From DASUAS01 sp963809795 (GTDB taxonomy: Bacteria; Actinomycetota; Acidimicrobiia; IMCC26256; DASPTH01), in assembly GCA_963809795.1 (NCBI GenBank), contig CAWELN010000031.1:10838-74837 (forward strand): a stretch of DNA of 64,000 bases, given 5' to 3'. Every line of letters starts with the position of its first letter. The stretch's first letter is position 1. Both the position numbers and the translations under genes were made by a program. A model generated the notes under the pieces. It was not told where the DNA came from. It did not search any database and was given only the letters and a program-made list of their open reading frames with translations. Positions 8,758 through 18,219 of this stretch are shown here, piece after piece.

Positions 8758-10170
8758 CAGACGAACAGCGCCTTCACCTCGAGGAATTCCTCCAGCCCGT
8801 GGGCGCCGTGCTCGCGCCCGAGTCCCGACTGCTTGTACCCGCCGAACGGCGCCGCCGCGAAGTAGCTCCCTGCGTTCACCCGCACCTGCCCGGCGCGGAT
8901 CTTGCGGGCGACGGCCCGCGCGCGTTCGTCGCTGCCGGCCACCGCGCCCGCGAGCCCGTACACGGTGTCGTTGGCGATCTCCACCGCTTCCTCGTCGGTG
9001 TCGTACGGCATGAGCACGAGCACCGGGCCGAAGATCTCCTCCTGCGCGATGGTCATGTCGGTGGTGACGTTCGAGAACACGGTGGGCTTCACGAAGAAGC
9101 CGGCGTCGAGCCCGTCGGGGGTGTCCGCGCCACCGGTCACGAGGGTGGCGCCCTCCTCGAGCCCCTTCTCGATGTAGCCACGGACCCGCTCCCGCTGCAC
9201 CGCCGACACCAGCGGGCCGAGGGTGGTGCCCTCCGCGAACGGGTCGCCGACCACGTAGGCCTCGGCGGCGCGGCGTGCGAGCTCCTCGGCTTCCGCCAGG
9301 CGGGAGCGGGGGACGATCATGCGCGTCGAGCGCGCTGCAGGTCTGCCCCGAGTTCATGTACGCCGCCCCCACGCCGGCCGGCACCATCGACGCGAAGTCG
9401 GCGTCGTCGAGCAGCACGTTGGGCGACTTCCCGCCGAGCTCCAGCGCCACCTTCTTGATGGTGGGCGCCGCCAGCTCCGACACCCGTCGCCCGGCGCGCG
9501 TCGAGCCGGTGAAGGAGATCATGTCGACGTCGGGGTGCGCGGCGAGCGCCTCACCCACCACCGGGCCGGTCCCCGTGACCAGGTTGAACACGCCGGGCGG
9601 GAACCCGAGGTCGTCGAAGATCTGCGCGAGCAGGAACGCGTTGACCGGTGCGACCTCCGACGGCTTGAGCACGACGGTGCAGCCGGCGGCGAGCGCGTAC
9701 GCGACCTTGGCGCCGATCTGGTTCAGCGGGTAGTTCCACGGCGTGATGCAGCCGACCACGCCGATCGGCTCCCGCACGATGAGGCCCTCGGAGTCGTCCT
9801 CGAACCGGAACGTCGACGCCAGCTCGGAGGCGTTGCGGAACGCCGAGATGCCGGTGCCCACCTGGATGGCGGCGGAGAGCGGCTTGGGCATGCCGACCTC
9901 GTGGGTCATGACGTCGGCGATCTCGTCGCGCCGGGCCTCGAGCTCCTCGGCGACGCGCAGCAGGAGCTTGCCGCGTTCGGGCGCCGAGGTCTCCGCCCAC
10001 CCCGGGAACGCCGCCTTCGCCGCGGCCACCGCCCGGTCGATGTCGGCCGGCGTGCCGGCAGGGATGGTGGCGAACACCTCCTCGGTCGTCGAGTCGATCA
10101 CCTCGAGCGTCTCGTCACCCGCGGGCTCGACCCACGCGCCGTCGAGGTAGAGCTTGTCGAACGTCAGCAT
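8757..10170 (-). CDS. NAD(P)+-dependent aldehyde dehydrogenase, frameshifted
   Basis: Two overlapping frames together give one aldehyde dehydrogenase of about 470 residues. The N-terminal part starts MLTFDKLYLDGAW at 10170 and carries TPWNYPLNQ, FTGSTRAGRRV, VALELGGKSPNV with the general-base Glu, and SGQTCSA with the nucleophilic Cys. Straight after that Cys the frame shifts, somewhere in 9321-9336, and continues as RMIVPRSRL...EEIFGPVLVLM...GGYKQSGLGREHG. One extra base explains it. It oxidises an aldehyde to an acid; the substrate is unknown. It is followed immediately by the SnoaL-like gene. The break falls right beside the active site, so the sequence as given would encode an inactive product. 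Confidence 0.8.
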
Positions 10171-10276
10171 GGCCACCGTCTCCCCGTGCGGAGTCTCGTC
10201 GAATCGCACGCTACTGCGACCGCACCACGTCGCGCCCGGGGCGGTGTCCGCGACGCAGTGGCATCGTTCGCCCGCG

Positions 10277-11530
10277 TCAGGCGAGCAGCGCCTCGAGCGG
10301 GTCTTCGGGCGTGAAGGCGACCCCGGGCAGCTCGGGCCAGTCGGTGAGTGGTCGTCCGACCTCGTCCACTGACGGACCGACGACCGCCGCGATCGGTGCC
10401 AGCGCGTCGAAGTCGAAGCCGTAGCGGCGCGCCGCGTTCTCGCCCAGCATCGCTCGGAGGTCGGCCTCGGGCACGTCGAACAGCGTGGCGCGGAGCGCCT
10501 CGGTGGTGTGCGGCGCCGAGCCCTCGGGATGCGGCGCATCCGTGCCCCACATGATCCGATCGGTCCCGAGCACCGCGCAGTACCTCACGTCGTGCCGCGG
10601 GAGCATGCTCGCTCCGATGGAGCAGTTGCGCCGGAAGTACTCGAGCGGCGTCAAGGAGAGCCCGTCGACGACCGGTGAGCCGAACGTGTGGCTGTAGCTC
10701 AACGCGATCGTGGTCCGCCCGCGTACCGCGACTGCACGTTCCGCAGCCGCAACGTCATCTGCGCGAGCTCCTCGACCACCCAGCGCAGTCCCCACATCTC
10801 CGTCCACACCACCTGCAGCTCTGGGTGGCGCTCGAAGACGCCGCCCACGACGAGGTGGTGCAGCGTGCGCTTCGTCCACAGATCGAGCTCGGTGAAGAAG
10901 ATGGTGTTGGCGATCGGATCCGGCCCGACGTCGGGCGCGCCGGTGCCCTGGTGCTGGTGCACGGGCAGGCCGGTCTCGACACAGGCCGACCACAGCCGGT
11001 CGTAGCGGGAGTGGAAGTACGGCTCGACGTCGTGGTTGGCGGGGATGGCGGGGAGCATCACGCCGGCGGCCGCACCGGTGCGATGCCGCCCAGTGCAATT
11101 CGGCGATGGCGACGTCGAGGTCGTTCGGCAGCAATTGCACGATCCCGCGCCGACGTGCGGGTGCCTCGCCACAGAAGTCGACGAGCCATCGGTTGTGCGC
11201 CTGCAGGCCGGCCCACTTGCGTTCGAAGGTGGCGCGGTCGCGCGGCACGCCGCTCAGGTGGGCGAGGATGTCGAAGAACGGCGGCAGCGTGTTCGGGAAG
11301 ATGATCTCGCCACTCACGCCATCGGCGTCCATCTGGGCGAGGCGGACGTCGCTGTCCCAGTTCGAGGTGTCGCGGACGTCGACCCACGGCATGACCACGC
11401 CGGCGAGCCACGAGTCGAACTCCTCGTGCCAGCGCGAGTCGAGGTAGGGCTTGTAGTCGGCCATCGCCGCGCCCGCGTGCGCGTCCGATGTCACGAGCAC
11501 GTAGCGAGCGGGTGGGTTCGGACGAGCCAT
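10277..11530 (-). CDS. Amidohydrolase-2 (COG2159) family protein, doubly frameshifted
   Basis: The start at 11530 gives MARPNPPARYVLVTSDAHAG, the usual opening of this family where the first metal ligands sit near a D-x-H pattern. The frame changes near 11075-11078 and returns near 10716-10719. Joined, the protein has about 416 residues and includes GVMLPAIPAN, YDRLWSACVETGLPVHQHQG, FERHPELQVVWTEMWGLRW and MWGTDAPHPEG, in the order typical of PF04909 hydrolases and decarboxylases such as ACMSD. These enzymes use one divalent metal for hydrolysis or non-oxidative decarboxylation; the substrate here is unknown. The gene is divergent from the MmsA-like gene. Confidence 0.7.
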   Translation of the reverse strand: MARPNPPARYVLVTSDAHAGAAMADYKPYLDSRWHEEFDSWLAGVVMPWVDVRDTSNWDSDVRLAQMDADGVSGEIIFPNTLPPFFDILAHLSGVPRDRATFERKWAGLQAHNRWLVDFCGEAPARRRGIVQLLPNDLDVAIAELHWAASHRCGRRRDAPRHPRQPRRRAVLPLPLRPAVVGLCRDRPARAPAPGHRRARRRAGSDRQHHLLHRARSVDEAHAAPPRRGRRLRAPPRAAGGVDGDVGTALGGRGARADDVAAAERAVAVRGRTTIALSYSHTFGSPVVDGLSLTPLEYFRRNCSIGASMLPRHDVRYCAVLGTDRIMWGTDAPHPEGSAPHTTEALRATLFDVPEADLRAMLGENAARRYGFDFDALAPIAAVVGPSVDEVGRPLTDWPELPGVAFTPEDPLEALLA

Positions 11531-11641
11531 GGCCGACCTCCGCCGCCCACGGTCGCAGCCGAAGCCTTCCGGCGCAAGCCGACGGCGCGGTCGCCGACTG
11601 GGAATTGATCTCGGTGCAACTCCAGGTGGCACACTCGCGGC
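11531..11641. promoter_or_regulatory. Divergent intergenic region between amidohydrolase and mmsA-like gene
   Basis: These 111 bases separate the two divergent starts and must contain promoters for both. I do not see a clear -35/-10 pair or an operator palindrome. The leftmost bases after the amidohydrolase start are still G+C-rich. Confidence 0.3.
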
Positions 11642-13147
11642 GTGAGCGACGACGCACTGCCCCTCGTGGGCCACTGGATCGGCGGACGGACGGTGGAGGG
11701 AGCCGGCACGCGCGTCGGCGACGTGTACGACCCGGCCACCGGCCGCGTCGCCCGCCAGGTCGCGTTCGCCACGGCCGAGGACGTCGATGACGCGGTCGCC
11801 GCCGCGCAGGCCGCGTTCGCGACCTGGCGTGCCACGTCACTCGCCGAACGCACACGCGTGCTCTTCCGCTTCCGCCAACTGCTCGACGCGCGTGCCGACG
11901 AGCTCGCCGCGGTCATCACGTCGGAGCACGGCAAGGTCCTCAGCGACGCGCGTGGTGAGGTCGCCCGCGGCCAAGAGGTGGTCGAGTTCGCGTGCGGGAT
12001 CTCGCAGGTCCTGAAGGGCGAGTTCTCCGACGCGGTGTCGTCGAACGTCGACGTGTTCTCCGTCCGCCAGCCGCTCGGCGTCGTGGCGGTGATCAGCCCG
12101 TTCAACTTCCCGGCAATGGTGCCGTGTTGGTTCTTCCCGGTGGCGATCGCCACCGGGAACACGGTGATCCTCAAGCCGAGCGAGAAGGATCCGTCCGCCG
12201 CCAACTGGCTCGCGTCGCTCTGGTCGGAAGCGGGGCTGCCCGCAGGCGTGTTCAACGTCGTGCACGGCGACAAGGTCGCGGTCGACCGACTGCTCGAGCA
12301 CCCCGACGTGAAGGCGGTGTCCTTCGTCGGATCCACGCCGATCGCCCGGTACGTCTACGAGACCGCCACCGGCAACGCCAAGCGGGTGCAGGCGCTCGGT
12401 GGCGCCAAGAACCACATGGTGGTGCTCCCCGACGCCGACCTCGACCTGGCGGCCGACGCGGCGGTGAACGCCGGGTTCGGCTCGGCCGGCGAGCGCTGCA
12501 TGGCGATCTCAGCGGTCGTCGCGGTCGGCGACGTCGCCGATGACCTCATCGCGCGCATCGCGGCGCGCGTGCAGCAGCTGACCATCGGCGACGGGCGGGG
12601 CACCGCCGACTTCGGCCCACTGATCACGCGCGCCCACCGCGACAAGGTGGCCGGCTACCTCGATGCCGGCGTCGCCGAGGGGGCGACGCTCGTGGTCGAC
12701 GGGCGGGCGCACGCGGTCGACGGCGACGCCGACGGCTTCTGGCTCGGCCCGACGCTCTTCGACCACGTGACGACCGACATGAGCATCTACACCGACGAGA
12801 TCTTCGGACCGGTCCTGTCGGTGCTGCGCGCCGACTCGTACGACGCCGCGCTGACCTTGGTGAACGGCAATCCCTACGGCAACGGTGCCGCCATCTTCAC
12901 CAACGACGGTGGCGCGGCGCGGCGCTTCCACCGCGACGTCGAGGTCGGCATGGTCGGTGTCAACGTCCCGATCCCGGTTCCGGTCGCGTTCTACAGCTTC
13001 GGGGGCTGGAAGCAGTCGCTGTTCGGCGACACGCACGCGCACGGCGCCGAAGGCGTGCGCTTCTTCACTCGGAACAAGGTCGTCACCAGCCGCTGGCTCG
13101 ACCCGAGTCACGGCGGCATCAACTTGGGCTTCCCCCGCAACGAGTGA
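11642..13147 (+). CDS. mmsA: Methylmalonate-semialdehyde dehydrogenase (CoA-acylating)
   Basis: The protein has 501 residues from a GTG start. It is full length for MMSDH. Landmarks are VGHWIGGRTVEG at the N terminus, ISPFNFPAMVPCWFFPVA (151-168), the nucleotide-binding SFVGSTPIARYVYE, and Cys286 in SAGERCMA. The usual ELGGK is replaced by ALGGAKNH; loss of that Glu is characteristic of MMSDH, which transfers the acyl group to CoA rather than to water. The enzyme makes propionyl-CoA or acetyl-CoA from methylmalonate or malonate semialdehyde in valine, inositol or beta-alanine breakdown. No other gene of those routes is adjacent, so the physiological substrate may differ. Confidence 0.88.
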   Translation: MSDDALPLVGHWIGGRTVEGAGTRVGDVYDPATGRVARQVAFATAEDVDDAVAAAQAAFATWRATSLAERTRVLFRFRQLLDARADELAAVITSEHGKVLSDARGEVARGQEVVEFACGISQVLKGEFSDAVSSNVDVFSVRQPLGVVAVISPFNFPAMVPCWFFPVAIATGNTVILKPSEKDPSAANWLASLWSEAGLPAGVFNVVHGDKVAVDRLLEHPDVKAVSFVGSTPIARYVYETATGNAKRVQALGGAKNHMVVLPDADLDLAADAAVNAGFGSAGERCMAISAVVAVGDVADDLIARIAARVQQLTIGDGRGTADFGPLITRAHRDKVAGYLDAGVAEGATLVVDGRAHAVDGDADGFWLGPTLFDHVTTDMSIYTDEIFGPVLSVLRADSYDAALTLVNGNPYGNGAAIFTNDGGAARRFHRDVEVGMVGVNVPIPVPVAFYSFGGWKQSLFGDTHAHGAEGVRFFTRNKVVTSRWLDPSHGGINLGFPRNE

Positions 13148-13163
13148 CACGAGGAGCGCCGCG

Positions 13164-14331
13164 ATGAGCATCGATCTCGCCGACGTCACGGTCGTCGACG
13201 CCGACACGCACATGACGGAGGCCCACGACCTCTGGACCAGCCGGGCGCCCGCGGCGCTGAAGGACGACATGCCCCACGTCGAGGAGGTCGACGGTGCGCC
13301 GGCCTGGGTCGTGCAGACCGCGGTGATGGGACCGGCGCTCGGTGGGCGCCGTGATCCGCCGCGACGGCACCAAGGGTCCGGCGTTCGAGGCGCTCAAGAG
13401 CTGGCGGCTCGAAGACGTCCACCAGGGCGCGTACGACATGCGCGCCCGGCTGGCGGTGATGGACGAAGCGGGCATCTCCACGCAGGTGGTGTTCCCCAAC
13501 AACTTCGGCCTCGGCGGCCAGCGCCTCGCCGAGGCGGTGCGCGACCCGGGCCTCCTGTCGCTGTGCTTCGAGATCTACAACGACGCCAACGCCGAGTTGC
13601 AGGCGGCGTCCGGGAACCGGCTGCTGCCCCTCGCGGTCATGCCCGCGTGGGACGTCGACGCGTCGGTGCGCGAGGCCGAGCGGGCGGTCGGGCTCGGCTT
13701 CCGGGGCGTCAACATCACGTCGGACCCGCAGGACCAGGGTGCCCCCGACCTCGCCAGCCGCGCCTGGGACCCGCTGTGGGAGGTGTGCGCCGACGCCGGG
13801 CTGCCGGTGCACTTCCACATCGGTGCCAGCCAGACGACGATGACCTACTTCGGCACCTACCCGTGGGACTCCCACAACGACGACCTCAAGTACGGCATCG
13901 GCGGCACGCTCCTCTTCATCGGCAACGCGCGGGTGGTCGTCAACATCATCTGCTCGGGGATGCTCGAACGGCACCCGGAGCTCAAGATCGTGTCGGTCGA
14001 GAGCGGCGCCGGTTGGGTGCCGTTCATCCTCGAGGCGCTCGACTACGAGCTGAAGGAGAACGCGCCGAAGGACCGGGCGAAGATGACGCTGTCGCCGACC
14101 GAGATCTTCCGCCGCCAGATCTACGCCACCATGTGGTTCGAGCGCACGAACCTGCCTCAGCTGGTGGCCGCGGTCGGGGAGGACAACATCCTCTTCGAGA
14201 CCGACTACCCGCACCCCACGTGCCTGTACCCCGACCCGCTCACCTCCGCGCTCGACAACATGCGCGAGCTCACTCCAGAGGCGCAGGCCAAGATCCTCGG
14301 CGGCAACGCGACGAAGCTCTACCGGCTCTGA
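13164..14331 (+). CDS. Amidohydrolase-2 family protein, frameshifted
   Basis: The ATG at 13164, with GAGGAG about ten bases before it, opens MSIDLADVTVVDADTHMTEAH, the D-x-H metal site of PF04909. The frame shifts at the GGG run 13344-13346; removing one G gives ...MGPALGGAVIRRDGT.... Joined, the protein has about 388 residues. Later landmarks are GFRGVNITSDPQDQGAP, LPVHFHIGAS, ERHPELKIVSVESGAGW and ILFETDYPHPTCLYPDP, where the His-rich ends supply metal ligands. It lies 16 bases after the mmsA-like gene, probably in the same operon. The substrate is unknown. The gene at 24850 is a close relative, sharing the unusual TDYPHPTC ending. Confidence 0.78.
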
Positions 14332-14350
14332 TCGGTCGTAGTGTTCTCGA

Positions 14351-14369
14351 CGACGCGAACTTCGCGTCG
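14351..14369 (+). terminator. Hairpin between amidohydrolase and small basic protein
   Basis: CGACGCGA and TCGCGTCG form a perfect 8-bp stem with a three-base loop, 20 bases after the amidohydrolase stop. There is no T-run, so it may be a weak terminator, an mRNA-stabilising structure or a leader hairpin of the next gene. Confidence 0.35.
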
Positions 14370-14396
14370 ATCTCCCATCCGAGGGAGCACTACGCC

Positions 14397-14513
14397 ATGG
14401 GTGACAAGTCGCCGAAGAAGAACAACGCCAAGAAGCCCGCGAAGACGATCAAGGAGAAGCGGGCCGCGAAGCAGGAGAAGCGCCACCCGACGACCGGCTT
14501 CGGCGGCACCTGA
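14397..14513 (+). CDS. Small Lys-rich conserved protein
   Basis: This gene encodes 38 residues, starting MGDKSPKKNNAKKPAKT, with GAGGGAG 9-15 bases upstream of the ATG. Nearly a third of the residues are Lys, and the end reads HPTTGFGGT. Short proteins beginning MGDKSPK with Lys-rich bodies recur in actinobacteria without a known role; high basicity suggests nucleic-acid or ribosome association, which is inference. It has a good ribosome site, its own leader of about 65 bases and no overlap with another gene, so I believe it is expressed. Confidence 0.65.
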   Translation: MGDKSPKKNNAKKPAKTIKEKRAAKQEKRHPTTGFGGT

Positions 14514-14578
14514 GCCGGTCGGGGCGGACGGTCGATCCACGTCCACGGAGCTCGACGCGGCTCACCTCTCCTCTCCGC

Positions 14579-14659
14579 TCACACGCGTGAGCGCCTCGCG
14601 ATGTAGAGCACGAGCGCGATGATTGCGAGGACGACGAGGATGGCGATGAGGAGTCCCAT
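14579..14659 (-). CDS. Single-span small membrane peptide (26 aa)
   Basis: On the minus strand an ATG at 14659 opens a 26-residue frame: MGLLIAILVVLAIIALVLYI followed by ARRSRV and a stop. It is one clean hydrophobic helix followed by a positively charged end, the pattern of a single-span inner-membrane peptide with its C terminus in the cytoplasm. The local DNA has the codon structure of a membrane helix rather than of a spacer. The upstream AGGGG lies about 11 bases before the ATG, so the ribosome site is only fair. No function can be named. It lies in the gap between the Lys-rich gene and the class II aldolase and reads towards the former. Confidence 0.45.
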   Translation of the reverse strand: MGLLIAILVVLAIIALVLYIARRSRV

Positions 14660-14757
14660 GTTGGAGTGTTACCCCTGCACGGTGCTGCCGAACCCCTTGT
14701 GACCGACGACCGGACCGACGGTACGCTCCGGGCCGCACGACCCGTTCGTGCGAGGGG

Positions 14758-15525
14758 GTGCACATGACGGAGGAACGCAGCGGAGGGCTCGCGGCATGGG
14801 CACCGCGCGCGGTGCCCGGTCCCGGCGTCGAGCTCACACCCGCACAGGAGCTCGCGATCGCATTCCGCCATCTCGACGACGTCGGCTGGTGCGAGAACAT
14901 GACCGGCCACATCACGTGGCAACAGGGTGATCACTTCCTCGTGAACCCGTGGGGCCTCTGGTGGGGTGAGGTCCGCGCCACGGATCTCCTCACCATCGAC
15001 GCCGACGGCGCGGTCGTCGACGGCGAGTGGGACGTCACCCCGGCCGTGCACATCCACACCGAGCTGCACCGCCGCCGATCCGATGCCGCGGTCGTCGTGC
15101 ACAACCACCCGCCCTACGCGTCGGCGCTCGCCGCCATCGGGGAGCTGCCGAACCTGGTGCACCAGAACTCCTCCATCCTCGCCGACGAGCTGGTGCTCGT
15201 GAACGACTACGACGGCGAGGTCGACAAGCCCACCCTCGGAGCCGAGCTCGCCGAGCACATCGGCGACGCGTCGGTGGCGCTGCTCGTGAGTCACGGCGTC
15301 ATCGTCACCGCGCCGACGATCGAGGAGGCGGTCTACAAGGCGGTGCTGTTCGAACGGACCTGCATGCTCGACTGGCTCGTGCGGGCGATGGACCGCTCGC
15401 CCATCCCGATCGCGGCCGCGCACCAGAAGCAACTGAAGGCGTCGCTGGTCGAACGGGCCGCGCCCGTGTACTGGCACGGCGTCGTACGTACGCTCGCGCG
15501 CGCCGAACCCGACGTCTTGGAGTAG
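14758..15525 (+). CDS. Class II aldolase/adducin-family protein
   Basis: The protein has 255 residues from GTG 14758; an ATG two codons later (14764) is an equal candidate. The zinc-binding pattern of class II aldolases and epimerases is present: HIHTELHRRRSD followed by VVVHNHPPYA, and a late LLVSHGVIV. Relatives include L-fuculose-1-phosphate aldolase, ribulose-5-phosphate 4-epimerase and several decarboxylases. The N terminus with ENMTGHITWQ and the VNPWGLWW segment look like the branch found near aromatic and steroid catabolism genes rather than the sugar-phosphate branch, but the substrate cannot be set. Two bases after its stop comes an amidohydrolase gene, so they are likely one operon. 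Confidence 0.78.
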   Translation: MHMTEERSGGLAAWAPRAVPGPGVELTPAQELAIAFRHLDDVGWCENMTGHITWQQGDHFLVNPWGLWWGEVRATDLLTIDADGAVVDGEWDVTPAVHIHTELHRRRSDAAVVVHNHPPYASALAAIGELPNLVHQNSSILADELVLVNDYDGEVDKPTLGAELAEHIGDASVALLVSHGVIVTAPTIEEAVYKAVLFERTCMLDWLVRAMDRSPIPIAAAHQKQLKASLVERAAPVYWHGVVRTLARAEPDVLE

Positions 15526-15527
15526 CC

Positions 15528-16784
15528 ATGGCCATACCGCTCGAGGAGCTGCAGGCGAAGCAGGGATTCACCACCGCCACCGCGGGTGAGGTCACGTGGT
15601 TGCCGGAGCCGGAGCGGGCGGCTCGGCGGTACACGGTGATCTCGGTCGACGACCACATCGTCGAGCCACCCGATGCCTTCGCGGGACGGCTCCCGGCGAA
15701 GCTCGCGGCGCGCGCGCCGCACGTCGTCGAGCGCGGCGACGGCAGCCAGGCCTGGGTCTTCGAGGGGCAGGAGCTGCCGAACGTCGGCTTCAACGCCGTC
15801 GTCGGCCGGCCGGTGTCGGAGTACAGCTTCGAACCGACCCGTTTCGACGAGATGCGCCGCGGCGCTTGGGACATCCGCGCCCGCATCGCCGACATGGACG
15901 TGAACGGCGTGTACGCGTCGGTGTGCTTCCCGTCCTTCCTCCCCGGATTCGCAGGCCAGCGGCTCCAGCAGCTCACCGACGATCCCGAGCTCGCGCTGGC
16001 CTGTGTGCGAGCGTGGAACGACTGGGTGATCGACGACTGGGCGGCGTACGCGCCGGGACGCATGGTCCCGCTGCAGATCCCGTACCTGCTCGACCCCGAG
16101 ACCGGCGCGGAGGAGGTGCGCCGCAACGCGGCGCGCGGGTTCAAGGCGATGACCTTCTCCGAGGCGCCGCACCTGCTCGGGCTCCCGTCGTTGCACTCGG
16201 GGCACTGGGACCCACTCATGGCCGCGTGCGAGGAGACCGGCACCGTCGTGTGCCTGCACGTCGGCTCGTCGGGTACGTCGCCCGCGACCGCGCCCGACGC
16301 GCCCTCCGACACCATCGGGGTGCTCTTCTTCGGCTACGCGATGTTCGCCGCCGTCGACTGGCTCTACTCCCGCATCCCCGTGCGCTTCCCCGATCTCCGC
16401 ATCTGTCTCTCCGAGGGTGGGATCGGGTGGGTCGCGGGCCTGCTCGACCGGCTCGAGCACGTGCGCAAGTACGACGCGATGTACGGCACCTGGAACGACC
16501 TCTCCCTCAGCCCCGCCGACACGTTCCGCCGCAACTTCTGGGTCTGCGCGATCGACGACCCGTCGGCCTTCCTCCAGCGCGACGTGATCGGCATCGGCAA
16601 CATCCTCGTGGAGTCCGACTACCCGCACGCCGACTCGACCTGGCCGCACACGCAGGAACGCCTGGCGGCGCAGCTCGCCGGGCTGTCCGACGCCGAGGTG
16701 GCGCGCGTCACCTGGGCCAACGCGTCGGAGCTGTTCCGCCACCCGGTGCCCGACGAGGTGCAGCGTGACCCCGACGCCTACTGA
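15528..16784 (+). CDS. Amidohydrolase-2 family protein
   Basis: This intact protein of 418 residues starts with the ATG two bases after the aldolase stop. The opening about 40 residues is longer than in its neighbours; then YTVISVDDHIVEPPDAF gives the D-x-H metal site. RIADMDVNGVYASVCFPSF, VCLHVGSSG, LRICLSEGGIGWVAGLLDRL and LVESDYPHADSTWP follow in the standard PF04909 order. These are single-metal hydrolases or decarboxylases; the substrate is unknown. Its 3' end overlaps the carboxylesterase start by 20 bases, which supports one transcript aldolase-amidohydrolase-esterase-SDR. Confidence 0.85.
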   Translation: MAIPLEELQAKQGFTTATAGEVTWLPEPERAARRYTVISVDDHIVEPPDAFAGRLPAKLAARAPHVVERGDGSQAWVFEGQELPNVGFNAVVGRPVSEYSFEPTRFDEMRRGAWDIRARIADMDVNGVYASVCFPSFLPGFAGQRLQQLTDDPELALACVRAWNDWVIDDWAAYAPGRMVPLQIPYLLDPETGAEEVRRNAARGFKAMTFSEAPHLLGLPSLHSGHWDPLMAACEETGTVVCLHVGSSGTSPATAPDAPSDTIGVLFFGYAMFAAVDWLYSRIPVRFPDLRICLSEGGIGWVAGLLDRLEHVRKYDAMYGTWNDLSLSPADTFRRNFWVCAIDDPSAFLQRDVIGIGNILVESDYPHADSTWPHTQERLAAQLAGLSDAEVARVTWANASELFRHPVPDEVQRDPDAY

Positions 16785-18219
16785 CGTCACCGTCGACGCG
16801 CCGTGCGGGCCGGTCGTCGGCCGTCGCGACGGTTCGTTGGCGCGCTTCGGCGGTGTGCCCTACGCGCGGGCCGACCGGTGGAGGGTGCCCGAGCCGTCAT
16901 CGTGGCGGGAGCCACGCGACGCCACCGCGCCCGGCGCGGCGCCGCCGCAGTCCGTCGGCGGGCTCGACCTGGTGCCGGACATGATCCCGGCGTCGCAGTC
17001 GGAAGCCTGCCTGACCGCCGAGGTCTGCTCGCCCGATCTCGGGGGCTCGCGTCCGGTCCTGGTGTGGGTACCGGGCGGGAGCTACCGCATCGGTGCCGCG
17101 TCGCTGGCGACGTACGACGGCGCCCGGCTCGCGGCCCACGACGTGGTCGTCGTCGGACTCAACTACCGCCTCGGCGCGTTGGGCTGGCTCGCGGCCGAGG
17201 GCGTGCCGTCGAACCTGGCGCTGCGCGACCTGCGGGCGGCGGTCGAGTGGTTGCGCGCCAACGTCGGCGCGTTCGGCGGTGATCCCGACCGGATCGTGCT
17301 GATGGGGGAGTCGGCCGGGTCGGGCGCCATCGCGCACCTCCTCGCCACCGATTCGCCGTTCGGGCACGGAGCCGGCGACCTCCCGGTCGCGGGCGCCATC
17401 CTGCAGAGCGGTGCGGTCGCGGGCGCGCTCGATGCCGCCACCGCGACGTGGGTCGGGGAGCAGTTCCTCGACGCCGCGGGTGCGGCGAGCGTCGACGACC
17501 TGCGCCACGCTCCGGTCGCCTCGCTGCTCGCGGCGCAGGAGCAGACGGTGGAGGCCGCGCTGGCGAAGGTCGGCATGATGCCGTTCCACCCCTGGGTCGA
17601 CGACGACCTCCTGCCGGCGCCGGCGCACCGCGCCGCGCTGCCCGCGATCCCGTTGGTCGTCGGCACCACTGCGCACGAGATGGAGCTGTTCCGCGACCAG
17701 GTGCCGCAGCTGCCCGAGGACATCGCGGTGAGCTACCTCGCGAGCAAGGCGGTCAACCTCGGCATCACCGACGAGGAGCGGGTGCGCGCCGCGTTCGCGG
17801 CGTGCGGCGGCGATCTCGTGGAAGCGGTCGCCGATCTCGAGGAGCACCTGCCGAACGAGCTCCTGGCGCGCGGTCACGAAGCGCGCGGCAACCCCGTGTT
17901 CCGATACCGCTTCACGTGGGAGGCGCCGGTCCGGCGCGCCTGCCACGCGCTCGACCTGCCGTTCACGTTCGGGACCCTCGACGTGAGCACGTGGCGCGAG
18001 TTCGCCGGCGCCGACGGCGCCCGGGCCGGCACGGCCGACGCGTTGTCGGCGCGCATGCAGCAGGCCTGGGCATCCTTCGTCGCCGACGGTGTGCCGTACG
18101 ACGACCGCGCCGGACGGTGGCCGGTCGGACGGCTGGTCGAGCTCGGGCCCGCGGCGGGCGTGGGTGACGACGACGTCGCCGCCCGGCTCCGGGTCTGGCT
18201 GGGCGAGGCGCCCGCGTGA
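16765..18219 (+). CDS. Type B carboxylesterase
   Basis: The protein has 484 residues from a GTG start inside the end of the previous gene. It shows the alpha/beta-hydrolase order of type B esterases: RFGGVPYARADRW, the oxyanion-hole region VLVWVPGGSYRIG, NYRLGALGWLA, NLALRDLRAAVEWLRANV and the nucleophile elbow GESAGS. The oxyanion loop reads PGGSY rather than the common GGG, which is allowed. The protein hydrolyses an ester or amide, probably in the cytoplasm, as no signal peptide is visible. With the aldolase and amidohydrolase upstream it may open an ester-containing substrate; this is inference from position. Confidence 0.82.
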   Translation: MTPTPTDVTVDAPCGPVVGRRDGSLARFGGVPYARADRWRVPEPSSWREPRDATAPGAAPPQSVGGLDLVPDMIPASQSEACLTAEVCSPDLGGSRPVLVWVPGGSYRIGAASLATYDGARLAAHDVVVVGLNYRLGALGWLAAEGVPSNLALRDLRAAVEWLRANVGAFGGDPDRIVLMGESAGSGAIAHLLATDSPFGHGAGDLPVAGAILQSGAVAGALDAATATWVGEQFLDAAGAASVDDLRHAPVASLLAAQEQTVEAALAKVGMMPFHPWVDDDLLPAPAHRAALPAIPLVVGTTAHEMELFRDQVPQLPEDIAVSYLASKAVNLGITDEERVRAAFAACGGDLVEAVADLEEHLPNELLARGHEARGNPVFRYRFTWEAPVRRACHALDLPFTFGTLDVSTWREFAGADGARAGTADALSARMQQAWASFVADGVPYDDRAGRWPVGRLVELGPAAGVGDDDVAARLRVWLGEAPA

